Positions 35,844 through 44,084 of a DNA stretch of 64,000 nucleotides are shown here, piece after piece. How positions within the stretch are numbered: the stretch's first letter is position 1; each line of letters starts with the position of its first letter. The notes under the pieces are model-generated. The model made no database searches. It worked only from the letters and a program-made list of their open reading frames with translations, and was not told where the DNA came from. The stretch lies in the NCBI RefSeq assembly GCF_001705435.1, contig NZ_MDEN01000059.1, positions 124,001 to 188,000 of the forward strand, given 5' to 3'. A program made the translations under genes and the position numbers. Source of the DNA: Pseudomonas graminis (GTDB lineage Bacteria; Pseudomonadota; Gammaproteobacteria; Pseudomonadales; Pseudomonadaceae).

Positions 35844-37046
35844 ATGAACCGCCTTCCCGTTACCGTTCTGTCCGGCTTTCTTGGCGCTGGCAAAAGCACG
35901 CTGCTGAACCACATTCTGCGCAACCGCGAAAACCTGCGCGTCGCGGTGATCGTCAACGACATGAGCGAGATCAACATCGACGGGAGCGAAGTTCAGCGGG
36001 ACGTCAGCCTCAATCGGGCGGAAGAAAAACTGGTAGAGATGAGCAACGGCTGCATTTGCTGCACCCTGCGCGAAGATTTGCTTGAAGAGGTCAGCCGGCT
36101 GGCCCATGAAGGCCGCTTTGACTATCTGCTGATCGAGTCCACGGGCATTTCCGAGCCGCTTCCCGTGGCGGAGACCTTTACCTTCCGTGATGAACAGGGC
36201 CGGAGCCTGGCCGATGTTGCCCGTCTCGACACGATGGTGACGGTGGTCGATGGCCTGAGTTTTCTGCAGGACTTCAACGCTGCAGAAAGCCTGGCTACAC
36301 GTGGCGAGACCCTGGGCGAGGAGGACGAGCGGGCGATCACTGATCTGCTGATTGAGCAGGTCGAGTTCGCCGACGTGATCCTGATCAGCAAGATCGACCT
36401 GATCAGCTCTACCGATCGCCGGGAACTGATGGCCATTTTGCGTCGCCTCAACAGTCAGGCGGAGATTCTGCCCATGGTCATGGGCGCCGTGCCCCTCGGC
36501 AAGATTCTCGACACGGGCCGTTTCGACTTCGAGCGCGCGGCGCAGGCACCGGGCTGGCTCAAGGAATTGCGTGGCGAACACGCGCCGGAGACTGAAGAGT
36601 ATGGCATCGCATCCACGGCTTATCGGGCGCGTCGGCCCTTTCACCCCCAACGCTTTTTCGACTTCCTGAATGCGCCGTGGGAAAACGGCCGTCTGCTGCG
36701 CTCGAAGGGGTTTTTCTGGCTCGCCAGCAAGCACGAGGACGCGGGCAGTTGGTCCCAGGCCGGCGGCTTGATGCGTCATGGTTTCGCCGGTCGTTGGTGG
36801 CGCTTCGTGCCCAAAGCGCAGTGGCCGCAGGATGACGAAAGCACCCAGGTGATCATGCGCAGCTGGGAGGCGGAGACCGGCGATTGCCGTCAGGAACTGG
36901 TGTTCATCGGTCAGAACATCGACTTCGGTCGGCTGGCTGCCGAGTTGGATGAATGCTTGCTGACCGACGCCGAGATGGCGGCCGGCGTCGCGTGCTGGCG
37001 CTCGATGCCTGATCCGTTCGGCGACTGGTATGGCGACGCGGCCTAA
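35844..37046 (+). CDS. zigA: Zinc metallochaperone GTPase ZigA (COG0523)
   Basis: A 400-residue G3E GTPase of the CobW/COG0523 family thought to hand zinc to client proteins under zinc limitation. The Walker A is GFLGAGKS (11-18), the metal-binding CxCC is Cys70-Ile-Cys-Cys73, the G4-like motif is ISKIDL, and the CobW C-terminal domain spans about residues 265-395. A perfect Zur box precedes the gene, matching the ZigA subgroup. The product acts in the cytoplasm. Confidence 0.93.
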   Translation: MNRLPVTVLSGFLGAGKSTLLNHILRNRENLRVAVIVNDMSEINIDGSEVQRDVSLNRAEEKLVEMSNGCICCTLREDLLEEVSRLAHEGRFDYLLIESTGISEPLPVAETFTFRDEQGRSLADVARLDTMVTVVDGLSFLQDFNAAESLATRGETLGEEDERAITDLLIEQVEFADVILISKIDLISSTDRRELMAILRRLNSQAEILPMVMGAVPLGKILDTGRFDFERAAQAPGWLKELRGEHAPETEEYGIASTAYRARRPFHPQRFFDFLNAPWENGRLLRSKGFFWLASKHEDAGSWSQAGGLMRHGFAGRWWRFVPKAQWPQDDESTQVIMRSWEAETGDCRQELVFIGQNIDFGRLAAELDECLLTDAEMAAGVACWRSMPDPFGDWYGDAA

Positions 37047-37058
37047 AACCGGTCCGAC

Positions 37059-37430
37059 TTACTGCGTTTTCCAGATGCCTTTGCTCTGCTGCTCGCAGAA
37101 CGGTTTGAGAAACGCCGCGTCGCTGGCCACGCCGTAATAGTGAATGTTCTGCCGATAAGGCATATTGGCCACCTGCGCGTTGCTGCACTGGCCAAATGAA
37201 CCGGAGGGGCACTGTTCCGAATACGTGACCTCGGTTTTCTGATCCTTGAGCTGGGGTTTGCAGAAGCCGTCATGGAACAGGTCTGGCGGAATGTTCAGGT
37301 TTTCCTGACAGACTTTGACGTCCACTCGCTCGCCTTGGCTGCGTACAACGCACGACTCGGCCCAGACCTGCGCCGACGTCATCGCCAGCAGCGCCCACGC
37401 CAGCCCCATGGGCAGCCTGATTATTCGCAT
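37059..37430 (-). CDS. Secreted hypothetical protein with multiple cysteines
   Basis: A 123-residue protein with a signal peptide (about 1-25, ending VWA|ES) and seven mature cysteines (for example SCVV, VKVCQE, GFCKP, EQCPSG, GQCSN, PFCEQ), suggesting disulfides in the periplasm. The ATG at 37430 has GGAGG ideally spaced. Homologues in pseudomonads are sometimes labelled NADH:ubiquinone oxidoreductase, which the sequence does not support. It lies between two CobW genes on the opposite strand, its 3' end 12 bases from zigA. Confidence 0.75.
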   Translation of the reverse strand: MRIIRLPMGLAWALLAMTSAQVWAESCVVRSQGERVDVKVCQENLNIPPDLFHDGFCKPQLKDQKTEVTYSEQCPSGSFGQCSNAQVANMPYRQNIHYYGVASDAAFLKPFCEQQSKGIWKTQ

Positions 37431-37472
37431 CAATTACCTCCGTCAGCGCTCACTTCAGGAGCGAACTCAAGA

Positions 37473-38444
37473 ATGGCCGACATGCTGCAGAACATCCCCA
37501 CTCATGTCATTGCAGGCCCTTTAGGTGCTGGCAAGACGAGCCTGATCAGGCATCTTCTCGAGCAGAAACCTGCGCACGAGCGCTGGGCTGTGCTGATCAA
37601 TGAGTTCGGCCAGATAGGCCTGGATGCGGCACTGCTGACGACCGGCGACGATGGTATCGCACTTGGTGAGGTGGCTGGCGGTTGCCTGTGCTGCGTCAAC
37701 GGCGCGCCTTTTCAGGTGGGGCTCGGCCGGTTGTTGCGCAAGGCCAGACCGGACCGCCTGCTCATCGAGCCCTCCGGGCTGGGGCATCCGGTTCAGTTGA
37801 TCAAGCAACTACATGAAGCGCCCTGGATCGGCGTGCTGGCGATCCAGCCCAGTGTCATGGTGCTCGACGCCCAGGCGCTCGCTCAGGGCAAAACGCTGCC
37901 TGACACCCAGCAAGACGCCCTGGCGCAGGCGGGCCTGTTGGTGTTGAACAAGTCTGATGGACTGGACGCGTCGACGCGAACGGCGATTACAGATGGACTG
38001 CCTGTTCGGCCGCTGCGCTGGACTGATCACGGCGCGTTGTCTCTGGATGCGTTGCCCGGCATCGACGTCAACGCTCACGCTGGCTCTGACAATCCGGCCA
38101 TCCCTCGGTCATTGGCGCAACTCCCCGCAACGTGGTCGGACCCGATGGCGCCGGTGTGCCTGAGCCAGCAACAGGCGGAGGGCTGGAGCATTGGCTGGCG
38201 CTGGCACCCTGAGCGGGTATTCGATGCGGCAAAGGTGCAAGGCTGGCTGCAACCCTTGGGCTGGCGGCGCGCCAAGCTGATTATCCACAGCGAGAAGGGG
38301 TGGATCTCAGGCAATGCGCTAAACGGGAGTTCGCTGGAATGGACGTCGAGTGAGTGGCGCAGAGACTCTCGCCTTGAGCTGATCTTCGAGAAGCCCCAGG
38401 ACGAGGCCGCTTTGCAGACAGCACTGGCGGCCTGTCTGCTTTAA
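37473..38444 (+). CDS. Second CobW/COG0523-family GTPase
   Basis: A 323-residue G3E GTPase with Walker A GPLGAGKT (15-22), CxCC at Cys71-Leu-Cys-Cys74, LNKSDGL as the base-recognition motif, and a shortened CobW C-terminal domain. It is more diverged than ZigA and has no Zur box of its own that I can see. The start at 37473 follows AGGAG at a somewhat long spacing; 37485 is an alternative. It may insert zinc or another metal into an unknown client. Two perfect DnaA-box 9-mers occur at and just after its 3' end (38281 and 38451). Confidence 0.87.
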   Translation: MADMLQNIPTHVIAGPLGAGKTSLIRHLLEQKPAHERWAVLINEFGQIGLDAALLTTGDDGIALGEVAGGCLCCVNGAPFQVGLGRLLRKARPDRLLIEPSGLGHPVQLIKQLHEAPWIGVLAIQPSVMVLDAQALAQGKTLPDTQQDALAQAGLLVLNKSDGLDASTRTAITDGLPVRPLRWTDHGALSLDALPGIDVNAHAGSDNPAIPRSLAQLPATWSDPMAPVCLSQQQAEGWSIGWRWHPERVFDAAKVQGWLQPLGWRRAKLIIHSEKGWISGNALNGSSLEWTSSEWRRDSRLELIFEKPQDEAALQTALAACLL

Positions 38445-38464
38445 AGCGAGTTATCCACAGCGGA

Positions 38465-38857
38465 TCACTGTTTCCACTTGTTGTGTTCCTGACGCCACTG
38501 GCTCAGCTGGATAATTTCGGCCGTGGGCTTGGGGTCTTTGATCTCGAACGGGTAGGGCGCCAGTTCGATCTGCGCCGCATGGGCACCAAACATGGTGATC
38601 GTGCCGGGATGCCGATGCTCACCGGTGACGGTGAACTCGAAGTTATACACCCGAGCCAAGCGCTTGCGGCCCTCATTGTCGCGCTTGAAAGCGATTTTCT
38701 TCAGCGCGACGTTGCCGTCGAGCAGTTCGAGCTCGAGTTTGGCGCAGTGCTGTTTGACGCGTTCGAGCGCCCGTTCACGCAGGCCATGGGCGTGCCACAG
38801 CCAGGCGCCGGCGGTCGCCAGCAGCATGAGGACGAAAATGTTGCCCAGGGTCAGCAT
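38465..38857 (-). CDS. DUF3301 domain-containing protein
   Basis: A 130-residue protein with one N-terminal transmembrane helix (about 4-21) and a DUF3301 domain (LELLDGNVALKKIAFKRDNE, RLARVYNFEFTVTGEHRHPG). Function of the family is unknown. GGAG stands ten bases before the ATG. It converges on the second CobW gene and is divergent from pdxY. Confidence 0.85.
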   Translation of the reverse strand: MLTLGNIFVLMLLATAGAWLWHAHGLRERALERVKQHCAKLELELLDGNVALKKIAFKRDNEGRKRLARVYNFEFTVTGEHRHPGTITMFGAHAAQIELAPYPFEIKDPKPTAEIIQLSQWRQEHNKWKQ

Positions 38858-38991
38858 GGAAAAGGAACTCCAACAGAAGACTTGCAGCTTAACTGCGTCG
38901 GGTGACAGACAGCCATAGCCCGAAAGTTTAATTTCGCTTCACTTCGTCCGGCATCGCCACTACTGTGCCTTCCCGGTCTCAGGAACCTGTC

Positions 38992-39858
38992 ATGAAACGC
39001 ACGCCCCATCTACTCGCCATCCAGTCGCACGTCGTGTTTGGTCACGCCGGCAACAGCGCAGCCGTGTTCCCTATGCAGCGTATCGGCATCAATGTCTGGC
39101 CGTTGAATACCGTTCAGTTCTCCAACCACACCCAGTATGGCCACTGGGCGGGGGAAGTCCTGGCGCCGCAGCAGATTCCGGCGCTGGTCGAGGGGATTGC
39201 CGCGATAGGCGAGTTGGGGAATTGCGACGCGGTGCTGTCGGGTTATCTGGGCAGCGCAGCGCAGGGGCGGGCGATTCTGAGCGCCGTTGCGCAGATCAAA
39301 CGTGCCAACCCGCGCGCGCTGTATCTGTGTGATCCGGTGATGGGGCACCCGGAGAAGGGTTGCATCGTGCCCCAAGAGGTCAGCGATTTCCTGCTGGACG
39401 AGGCCGCTGCAGTCGCCGACTTTCTGTGCCCCAATCAGCTGGAGCTGGACAGCTTCTCCGGCCGCAAACCCGAATCGTTGCTCGACTGCGTGGCCATGGC
39501 GCGGGCGTTGCTGGCCCGAGGTCCGAAGGCGGTGGTCGTCAAGCACCTGGCCTATCCGGGGAAACCTGCGGACGGCTTTGAAATGCTGCTGGTGACCGAG
39601 GACGAAACGTGGCACCTGCGCCGGCCGCTCCTGGCATTCCCTCGACAGCCAGTGGGTGTGGGAGACCTGACGTCCGGGCTGTTTCTGTCGCGGATTCTGC
39701 TCGGTGACAACCTGCGCAGCGCCTTCGAATTCGCGGCCTCAGCAGTGCATGAGGTGCTGCTGGAAACCCAGGCCTGCGGCAGCTACGAGCTGGAGCTGGT
39801 GCGCGCGCAGGACCGAATCGCTCACCCGCGCGTCAAGTTCGAAGCCGTCCGGTTGTAG
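38992..39858 (+). CDS. pdxY: Pyridoxal kinase
   Basis: A 288-residue PfkB/ribokinase-fold kinase that phosphorylates pyridoxal to PLP in the salvage pathway. The family opening [20 protein letters not shown] (residues 6-25) is diagnostic, together with [11 protein letters not shown] and the anion-hole/catalytic [12 protein letters not shown] near residue 226. The start at 38992 is taken because CAGGAA precedes it; the upstream in-frame extension lacks a ribosome binding site. Monocistronic. Confidence 0.93.
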   Translation: MKRTPHLLAIQSHVVFGHAGNSAAVFPMQRIGINVWPLNTVQFSNHTQYGHWAGEVLAPQQIPALVEGIAAIGELGNCDAVLSGYLGSAAQGRAILSAVAQIKRANPRALYLCDPVMGHPEKGCIVPQEVSDFLLDEAAAVADFLCPNQLELDSFSGRKPESLLDCVAMARALLARGPKAVVVKHLAYPGKPADGFEMLLVTEDETWHLRRPLLAFPRQPVGVGDLTSGLFLSRILLGDNLRSAFEFAASAVHEVLLETQACGSYELELVRAQDRIAHPRVKFEAVRL

Positions 39859-39877
39859 AGCGAATCCCGGCGCTGGC

Positions 39878-40363
39878 TTAAACGGGCTCATCCTTGATTT
39901 CACGATAACGCTTCTCCAGTTCCTGACGGATCTGGCGGCGTTGTTGTGCCTGCACGTAACGGCGCTTGTCTTCGCTGTTGGTCGGCGTCAGGGGTGGTAC
40001 GCCGGCAGGTTTGCGCTGGTCGTCCACCGCCACCATGGTGAAGAAGCAACTGTTGGTGTGACGAACCGAGCGTTCGCGGATGTTTTCGGTCACCACCTTG
40101 ATGCCCACTTCCATCGACGTATTGCCGGTGTAGTTGACCGATGCCAGGAACGTGACCAGCTCGCCGACGTGAATCGGCTCACGGAAAATCACCTGATCCA
40201 CCGACAGCGTCACGACATAGCGTCCCGCATAACGGCTCGCGCACGCGTAAGCCACTTCATCGAGGTACTTCAGCAGCGTCCCGCCGTGCACGTTGCCGGA
40301 GAAGTTGGCCATGTCCGGGGTCATCAATACAGTCATCGACAGCTGGGCGTTTCCGGGTTCCAT
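39878..40363 (-). CDS. Acyl-CoA thioesterase (hotdog fold)
   Basis: A 161-residue hotdog-fold thioesterase of the YciA/BFIT group, with ANFSGNVHGGTLLKYLDEVA (residues 19-38) carrying the conserved HGG and the catalytic Asp. The C-terminal tail (about 125-161) is highly charged. It probably hydrolyses acyl-CoA in the cytoplasm. It converges with pdxY and is divergent from the Kef antiporter gene. Confidence 0.9.
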   Translation of the reverse strand: MEPGNAQLSMTVLMTPDMANFSGNVHGGTLLKYLDEVAYACASRYAGRYVVTLSVDQVIFREPIHVGELVTFLASVNYTGNTSMEVGIKVVTENIRERSVRHTNSCFFTMVAVDDQRKPAGVPPLTPTNSEDKRRYVQAQQRRQIRQELEKRYREIKDEPV

Positions 40364-40673
40364 AGCGTGCTCACGGTCTAAAGGGGTCAGAAGGCACCTT
40401 GCTCAGGTGCTCGAATTGCAGATTGGCTACAAAACCATCGATACCGGGACGCCAACGGCCGCTCCGCCGTCACGCCCTGCACCCATCTGTTTCCATATAT
40501 TGCACTGGCTTCTCGCGCTTTTGTGCGGTGTTAACCTGCGGAAGCCCTTGGATGGGGTAAATCCTGCGTCTCAGTCAGAATAATCGGACCTCGTTGGCGA
40601 GTTTTCGTACAGCAGTCGTCTCTCTTTCAGGCAGATACGCATATTTCACCGATTGCCAGCAGGAGCAGCGCCC

Positions 40674-42428
40674 ATGCATGCCATCAGTTTCATTCAAGAC
40701 CTGGCTGTGATCATGCTCGTCGCTGGCGTCGTAACGGTGGTGTTTCATCGGCTCAAGCAACCCGTCGTACTCGGCTACATTGTCGCCGGCTTTATCATCG
40801 GCCCGCACACCCCGCCTTTTGGCCTCATCCACGACGAAGACACCATCAAGACCCTCGCCGAACTCGGCGTAATCTTTCTGATGTTTTGTCTTGGCCTGGA
40901 ATTCAGCCTGCGCAAACTGTTCAAGGTGGGCGCGACGGCGTTTATCGCCGCGTTTCTCGAAATCATGCTGATGATCTGGATCGGTTACGAAATCGGCCAG
41001 TTCTTCGCCTGGAATACCATGGATTCTCTGTTCCTCGGTGCCATTCTGGCGATCTCGTCCACCACCATCATCGTCAAAGCGCTCAACGACCTGAAAATGA
41101 AGAACCGGCGCTTCGCCCAGCTGATCTTCGGCGTGCTCATCGTCGAAGACATCCTCGGCATTGGCATCATCGCGCTGTTATCAGGCATCGCCGTGAGCGG
41201 CACGGTCAGTTCCGGCGAGGTGTTTTCAACGGTCGGCAAACTGTCGCTGTTCATGATCGTCGCGCTGGTCATCGGCATTCTGGTTGTGCCGCGATTGCTG
41301 GCTTATGTGGCGAAGTTCGACAGCAACGAGATGCTGCTGATCACGGTGCTGGGCATGTGCTTCGGGTTTTGCCTGCTGGTGGTCAAACTCGAATACAGCA
41401 TGGTACTGGGGGCGTTTCTCATCGGCGCAATCATGGCTGAATCCAGGCAACTGGCGAAGATCGAGCACCTGGTCGAGCCCATCCGTGACATGTTCAGCGC
41501 GATCTTTTTCGTCGCAATCGGCTTGATGATCGATCCGAAAATCCTGCTCGATTACGCCTGGCCCATCGCCGTGATCACCGTTGCCGTGGTGCTGGGCAAG
41601 ATGATTTCCTGCGGGCTGGGTGCTTTTATCGCGGGCAATGATGGCAAGACCTCGCTGCGGGTGGGCATGGGGCTGTCACAGATTGGCGAATTTTCCTTCA
41701 TCATCGCAGCGCTGGGGATGACGCTGCAGGTTACCAGCGATTTTCTCTACCCGGTCGCCGTGGCGGTGTCTGCCATAACGACGCTCTTGACGCCTTACCT
41801 CATCCGGGCAGCAGACCCGTTGTCCCACACACTGGGCGCTATTGTTCCTGCACGCATGGCGCGGGTGTTTGGCCTATACGGAGAGTGGTTGCGCAGCATT
41901 CAGCCGCAGGGGCAAGGCGCCGTGCTGGCAGCGATGATCCGCAAGATCCTCTTGCAAGTCGGGATCAATCTGGCTTTGGTGATCGCCATCTTCTTCACCG
42001 GCGCATTCTTCGCGGAGCGTATTGGCGTCTATTTCAGCGATTGGGTCAGCGATGTCGGGCAGCAAAAAGCCTGGATCTGGGGTGGGTGCTTGCTGCTTTC
42101 CCTGCCGTTCCTGATCGCGGCTTATCGCAAGCTCAAGGCGCTGTCCATGCTGCTGGCAGAGATGAGCGTGAAGCCGGAGATGGCGGGCAGGCACACCGCG
42201 CGTGTCCGTCGGGTGATCGCCGAAGTGATCCCGCTGCTGTCATTGATGGTGATTTTTCTGCTCATCGCATTGCTGTCATCCAGCATGCTGCCGACGCGCG
42301 AATGGCTGATGCTGATTGTGGTCGTGGCGGCCGTGGTGGCTGCCGTGTTGTGGCGCTGGTTCATCCGGGTGCATACGCGCATGCAGATCGCGTTGCTTGA
42401 AACCTTGGGCAATCACCCTGAGTCATGA
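40674..42428 (+). CDS. Monovalent cation:proton antiporter (CPA2/Kef family)
   Basis: A 584-residue membrane protein with about 12 helices of the Na+/H+ exchanger (CPA2) fold, including FLMFCLGLEFSLRKLF and AILAISSTTIIVKALNDLKM. Unlike KefB/KefC it has no TrkA-N/RCK domain. Its C-terminus instead has extra helices (about 430-575) similar to YbaL-free homologues in pseudomonads. The ATG at 40674 is preferred because AGGAG is eight bases before it. It may efflux K+ or Na+; direction and regulation are not visible. Confidence 0.88.
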   Translation: MHAISFIQDLAVIMLVAGVVTVVFHRLKQPVVLGYIVAGFIIGPHTPPFGLIHDEDTIKTLAELGVIFLMFCLGLEFSLRKLFKVGATAFIAAFLEIMLMIWIGYEIGQFFAWNTMDSLFLGAILAISSTTIIVKALNDLKMKNRRFAQLIFGVLIVEDILGIGIIALLSGIAVSGTVSSGEVFSTVGKLSLFMIVALVIGILVVPRLLAYVAKFDSNEMLLITVLGMCFGFCLLVVKLEYSMVLGAFLIGAIMAESRQLAKIEHLVEPIRDMFSAIFFVAIGLMIDPKILLDYAWPIAVITVAVVLGKMISCGLGAFIAGNDGKTSLRVGMGLSQIGEFSFIIAALGMTLQVTSDFLYPVAVAVSAITTLLTPYLIRAADPLSHTLGAIVPARMARVFGLYGEWLRSIQPQGQGAVLAAMIRKILLQVGINLALVIAIFFTGAFFAERIGVYFSDWVSDVGQQKAWIWGGCLLLSLPFLIAAYRKLKALSMLLAEMSVKPEMAGRHTARVRRVIAEVIPLLSLMVIFLLIALLSSSMLPTREWLMLIVVVAAVVAAVLWRWFIRVHTRMQIALLETLGNHPES

Positions 42429-42434
42429 GCGCTG

Positions 42435-42468
42435 AATCAGCCTTGAGGTTCGTGCCTCAAGGCTGATT
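42435..42468. repeat. Long perfect hairpin between convergent genes
   Basis: AATCAGCCTTGAGG and CCTCAAGGCTGATT form a perfect 14-base stem with a six-base loop, seven bases after the antiporter stop. It lacks a T-run. It may act as a bidirectional transcript end between the antiporter and the SUKH gene. Confidence 0.6.
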
Positions 42469-42488
42469 GAGGAGGGCGGCTGTGCTTC

Positions 42489-42896
42489 TCAGCTTTCCAG
42501 CCAGACGTCGCGCGCCCAGTGCCAAACGGATTCCCAGCTTTCTTCGGTGACCAGTTCTTCTTCGCCAGACCACAGCACCACAGTGCCGTCTTCTTCAACG
42601 CAGTAATAATCCTCGCCGTCCTGACAGATCGGGATCAGCTCGCGCGGCACGCCGATGTCCCACGCGGTCGCCGCCACTTCCGGCAGGTACGTGTGCGAGC
42701 CCGGGTCAGTGACGGTGACGGGCTCAAGGCTGCCGTAGACCACGTCGCTGACGGTCAGCAAGAACTCTTTGAAGACGAAGGGGATATTGATGAACAGTTG
42801 CTCCTCAACCTCGACCAGTTGATCTTCATCAGGCAGCTCAAGCGGGACAGGGACCGGTTCATTGGCTTCACGGAGTTGTTCAATGACTTCTTCCAC
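42489..42896 (-). CDS. SMI1/KNR4 (SUKH) family protein
   Basis: A 135-residue acidic SUKH-fold protein: PDEDQLVEVEEQLFINIPFV (about 22-41) is the typical opening helix-strand, and the C-terminus is rich in Trp and Glu. SUKH proteins are often immunity proteins for contact-dependent or polymorphic toxins, but this one stands alone in a core region, so a housekeeping role is as likely. No toxin gene is adjacent. Confidence 0.8.
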   Translation of the reverse strand: MEEVIEQLREANEPVPVPLELPDEDQLVEVEEQLFINIPFVFKEFLLTVSDVVYGSLEPVTVTDPGSHTYLPEVAATAWDIGVPRELIPICQDGEDYYCVEEDGTVVLWSGEEELVTEESWESVWHWARDVWLES

Positions 42897-42975
42897 GACG
42901 TGGATCCTCTAACGATTTGCGCGGGTTATACAGTAGCTCAAAGGCATCGCCAAATTAACTTGGCTTCTCTAAAAA

Positions 42976-43001
42976 CAGAACCCCGGAACAAGTCCGGGGT
43001 T
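42976..43001 (-). terminator. Intrinsic terminator of the Tim44-like gene
   Basis: On the minus strand, AACCCCGGA and TCCGGGGTT form a stem followed by CTGTTTTT. It stands 22 bases beyond the Tim44-like stop codon. Confidence 0.8.
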
Positions 43002-43023
43002 CATTTGAAGCAGCTCAGCGGTA

Positions 43024-43878
43024 TTAGCCGTTCTGGCGGATACCTGCCACCAGCCAAGGCTGGTTGTCACCCTGAGCGCGTTCCATGTTCCAGCTTTCGC
43101 TGAAGACCTCGCCCTGGTCGAAGCGCGACGTTTTCGACACACCGTTGAACGTCAGCGTGGCAATCGTCTTGTCGGCACGATCGTCCAGACCGTCAAGTTG
43201 CACGTTGAGGTTGTCGATGAACGTGGACTGGAAACCGTCGCCCAGATCGGCGCGTTCCTTCTTCAGGAACTGCAGCATCTGCGGGGTCACGAACTCGGAG
43301 ATTTTGTCCATCTCGTTCGCGTCCCAGTGCTGTTGCAGCGACTGGAAGTGGCTGCGCGCAGCCTCGATGAAGCGTTCTTCGTTGAACCAGGTCGGTGCGT
43401 TGATCACCGGACGGGCTGCCGCTGCTGGAGCGGAACCGCCGAAGATCGAATTCTGGGCCGGTTGTGGCTGTTCGAAGGTTTCACGCTGGTAAGGAGCACC
43501 GGCGGGAGCCATCTGTGGCTGCTGTTTGCGTCGACGCGCCGCGATGAAGCGGAAGATCACGAAGGCGATGATCGCCATGATCAGAATGTCGAAGAACTGC
43601 ATGCCCTGGAAGCCACCGCCCATGAACATGGAGGCCAGAAGACCACCGGCGGCGAGACCCGCCAATGGGCCCAGCCATTTGGAAGCACCGCCCGCAGCAG
43701 GCGCAGGACGGCCGGCGGCATTAGGTGCTGCGGCAGGAGTAGAAGGAGCTGTTTGACGCGCCTGGTGACTTGGCGCCGAGCCCATGCTCTTGCCACCACC
43801 GAAACGCGCAGCGTTGACATCGAGGCTCATGGTGAGCCCGATAATCATTGCCAGAGCGATGCTAAGAAAACGTTGCAT
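43024..43878 (-). CDS. Tim44-like domain membrane protein
   Basis: A 284-residue protein with an N-terminal signal or anchor (MQRFLSIALAMIIGLTMSLD), a Pro/Ala-rich stretch, two further hydrophobic segments (about 70-85 and 93-110) and a C-terminal Tim44-like domain (about 155-284; WFNEERFIEAARSHFQSLQQ). Bacterial Tim44-like proteins are of unknown function, possibly membrane-associated binding modules. The ATG at 43878 is taken over an upstream in-frame GTG/ATG. It ends in its own terminator. Confidence 0.88.
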   Translation of the reverse strand: MQRFLSIALAMIIGLTMSLDVNAARFGGGKSMGSAPSHQARQTAPSTPAAAPNAAGRPAPAAGGASKWLGPLAGLAAGGLLASMFMGGGFQGMQFFDILIMAIIAFVIFRFIAARRRKQQPQMAPAGAPYQRETFEQPQPAQNSIFGGSAPAAAARPVINAPTWFNEERFIEAARSHFQSLQQHWDANEMDKISEFVTPQMLQFLKKERADLGDGFQSTFIDNLNVQLDGLDDRADKTIATLTFNGVSKTSRFDQGEVFSESWNMERAQGDNQPWLVAGIRQNG

Positions 43879-44084
43879 AAGGGAATTCCCGTTTGTGGAT
43901 TGCACGCGCGCCATGTTGCACAGGACACATGGGGATGACCAGCGGCCATATGTTTCCGGCTTTTGCGTGGATCCTCACCAGCCTGTCCCACTTGGGTTGT
44001 AGGCAGGTGAAGAAAGTTCTGTAGGAAAGATGGGGGGTGGATGTGGGAATGCAAGTGGAGCATCAACGCATCGGCAGTTGCCGA

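Noticed and set aside
42489..42896. SUKH protein as part of a toxin/immunity locus.
   Set aside because: No polymorphic toxin, Rhs, CdiA or T6SS gene lies in the neighbourhood, and the gene sits among conserved core genes.
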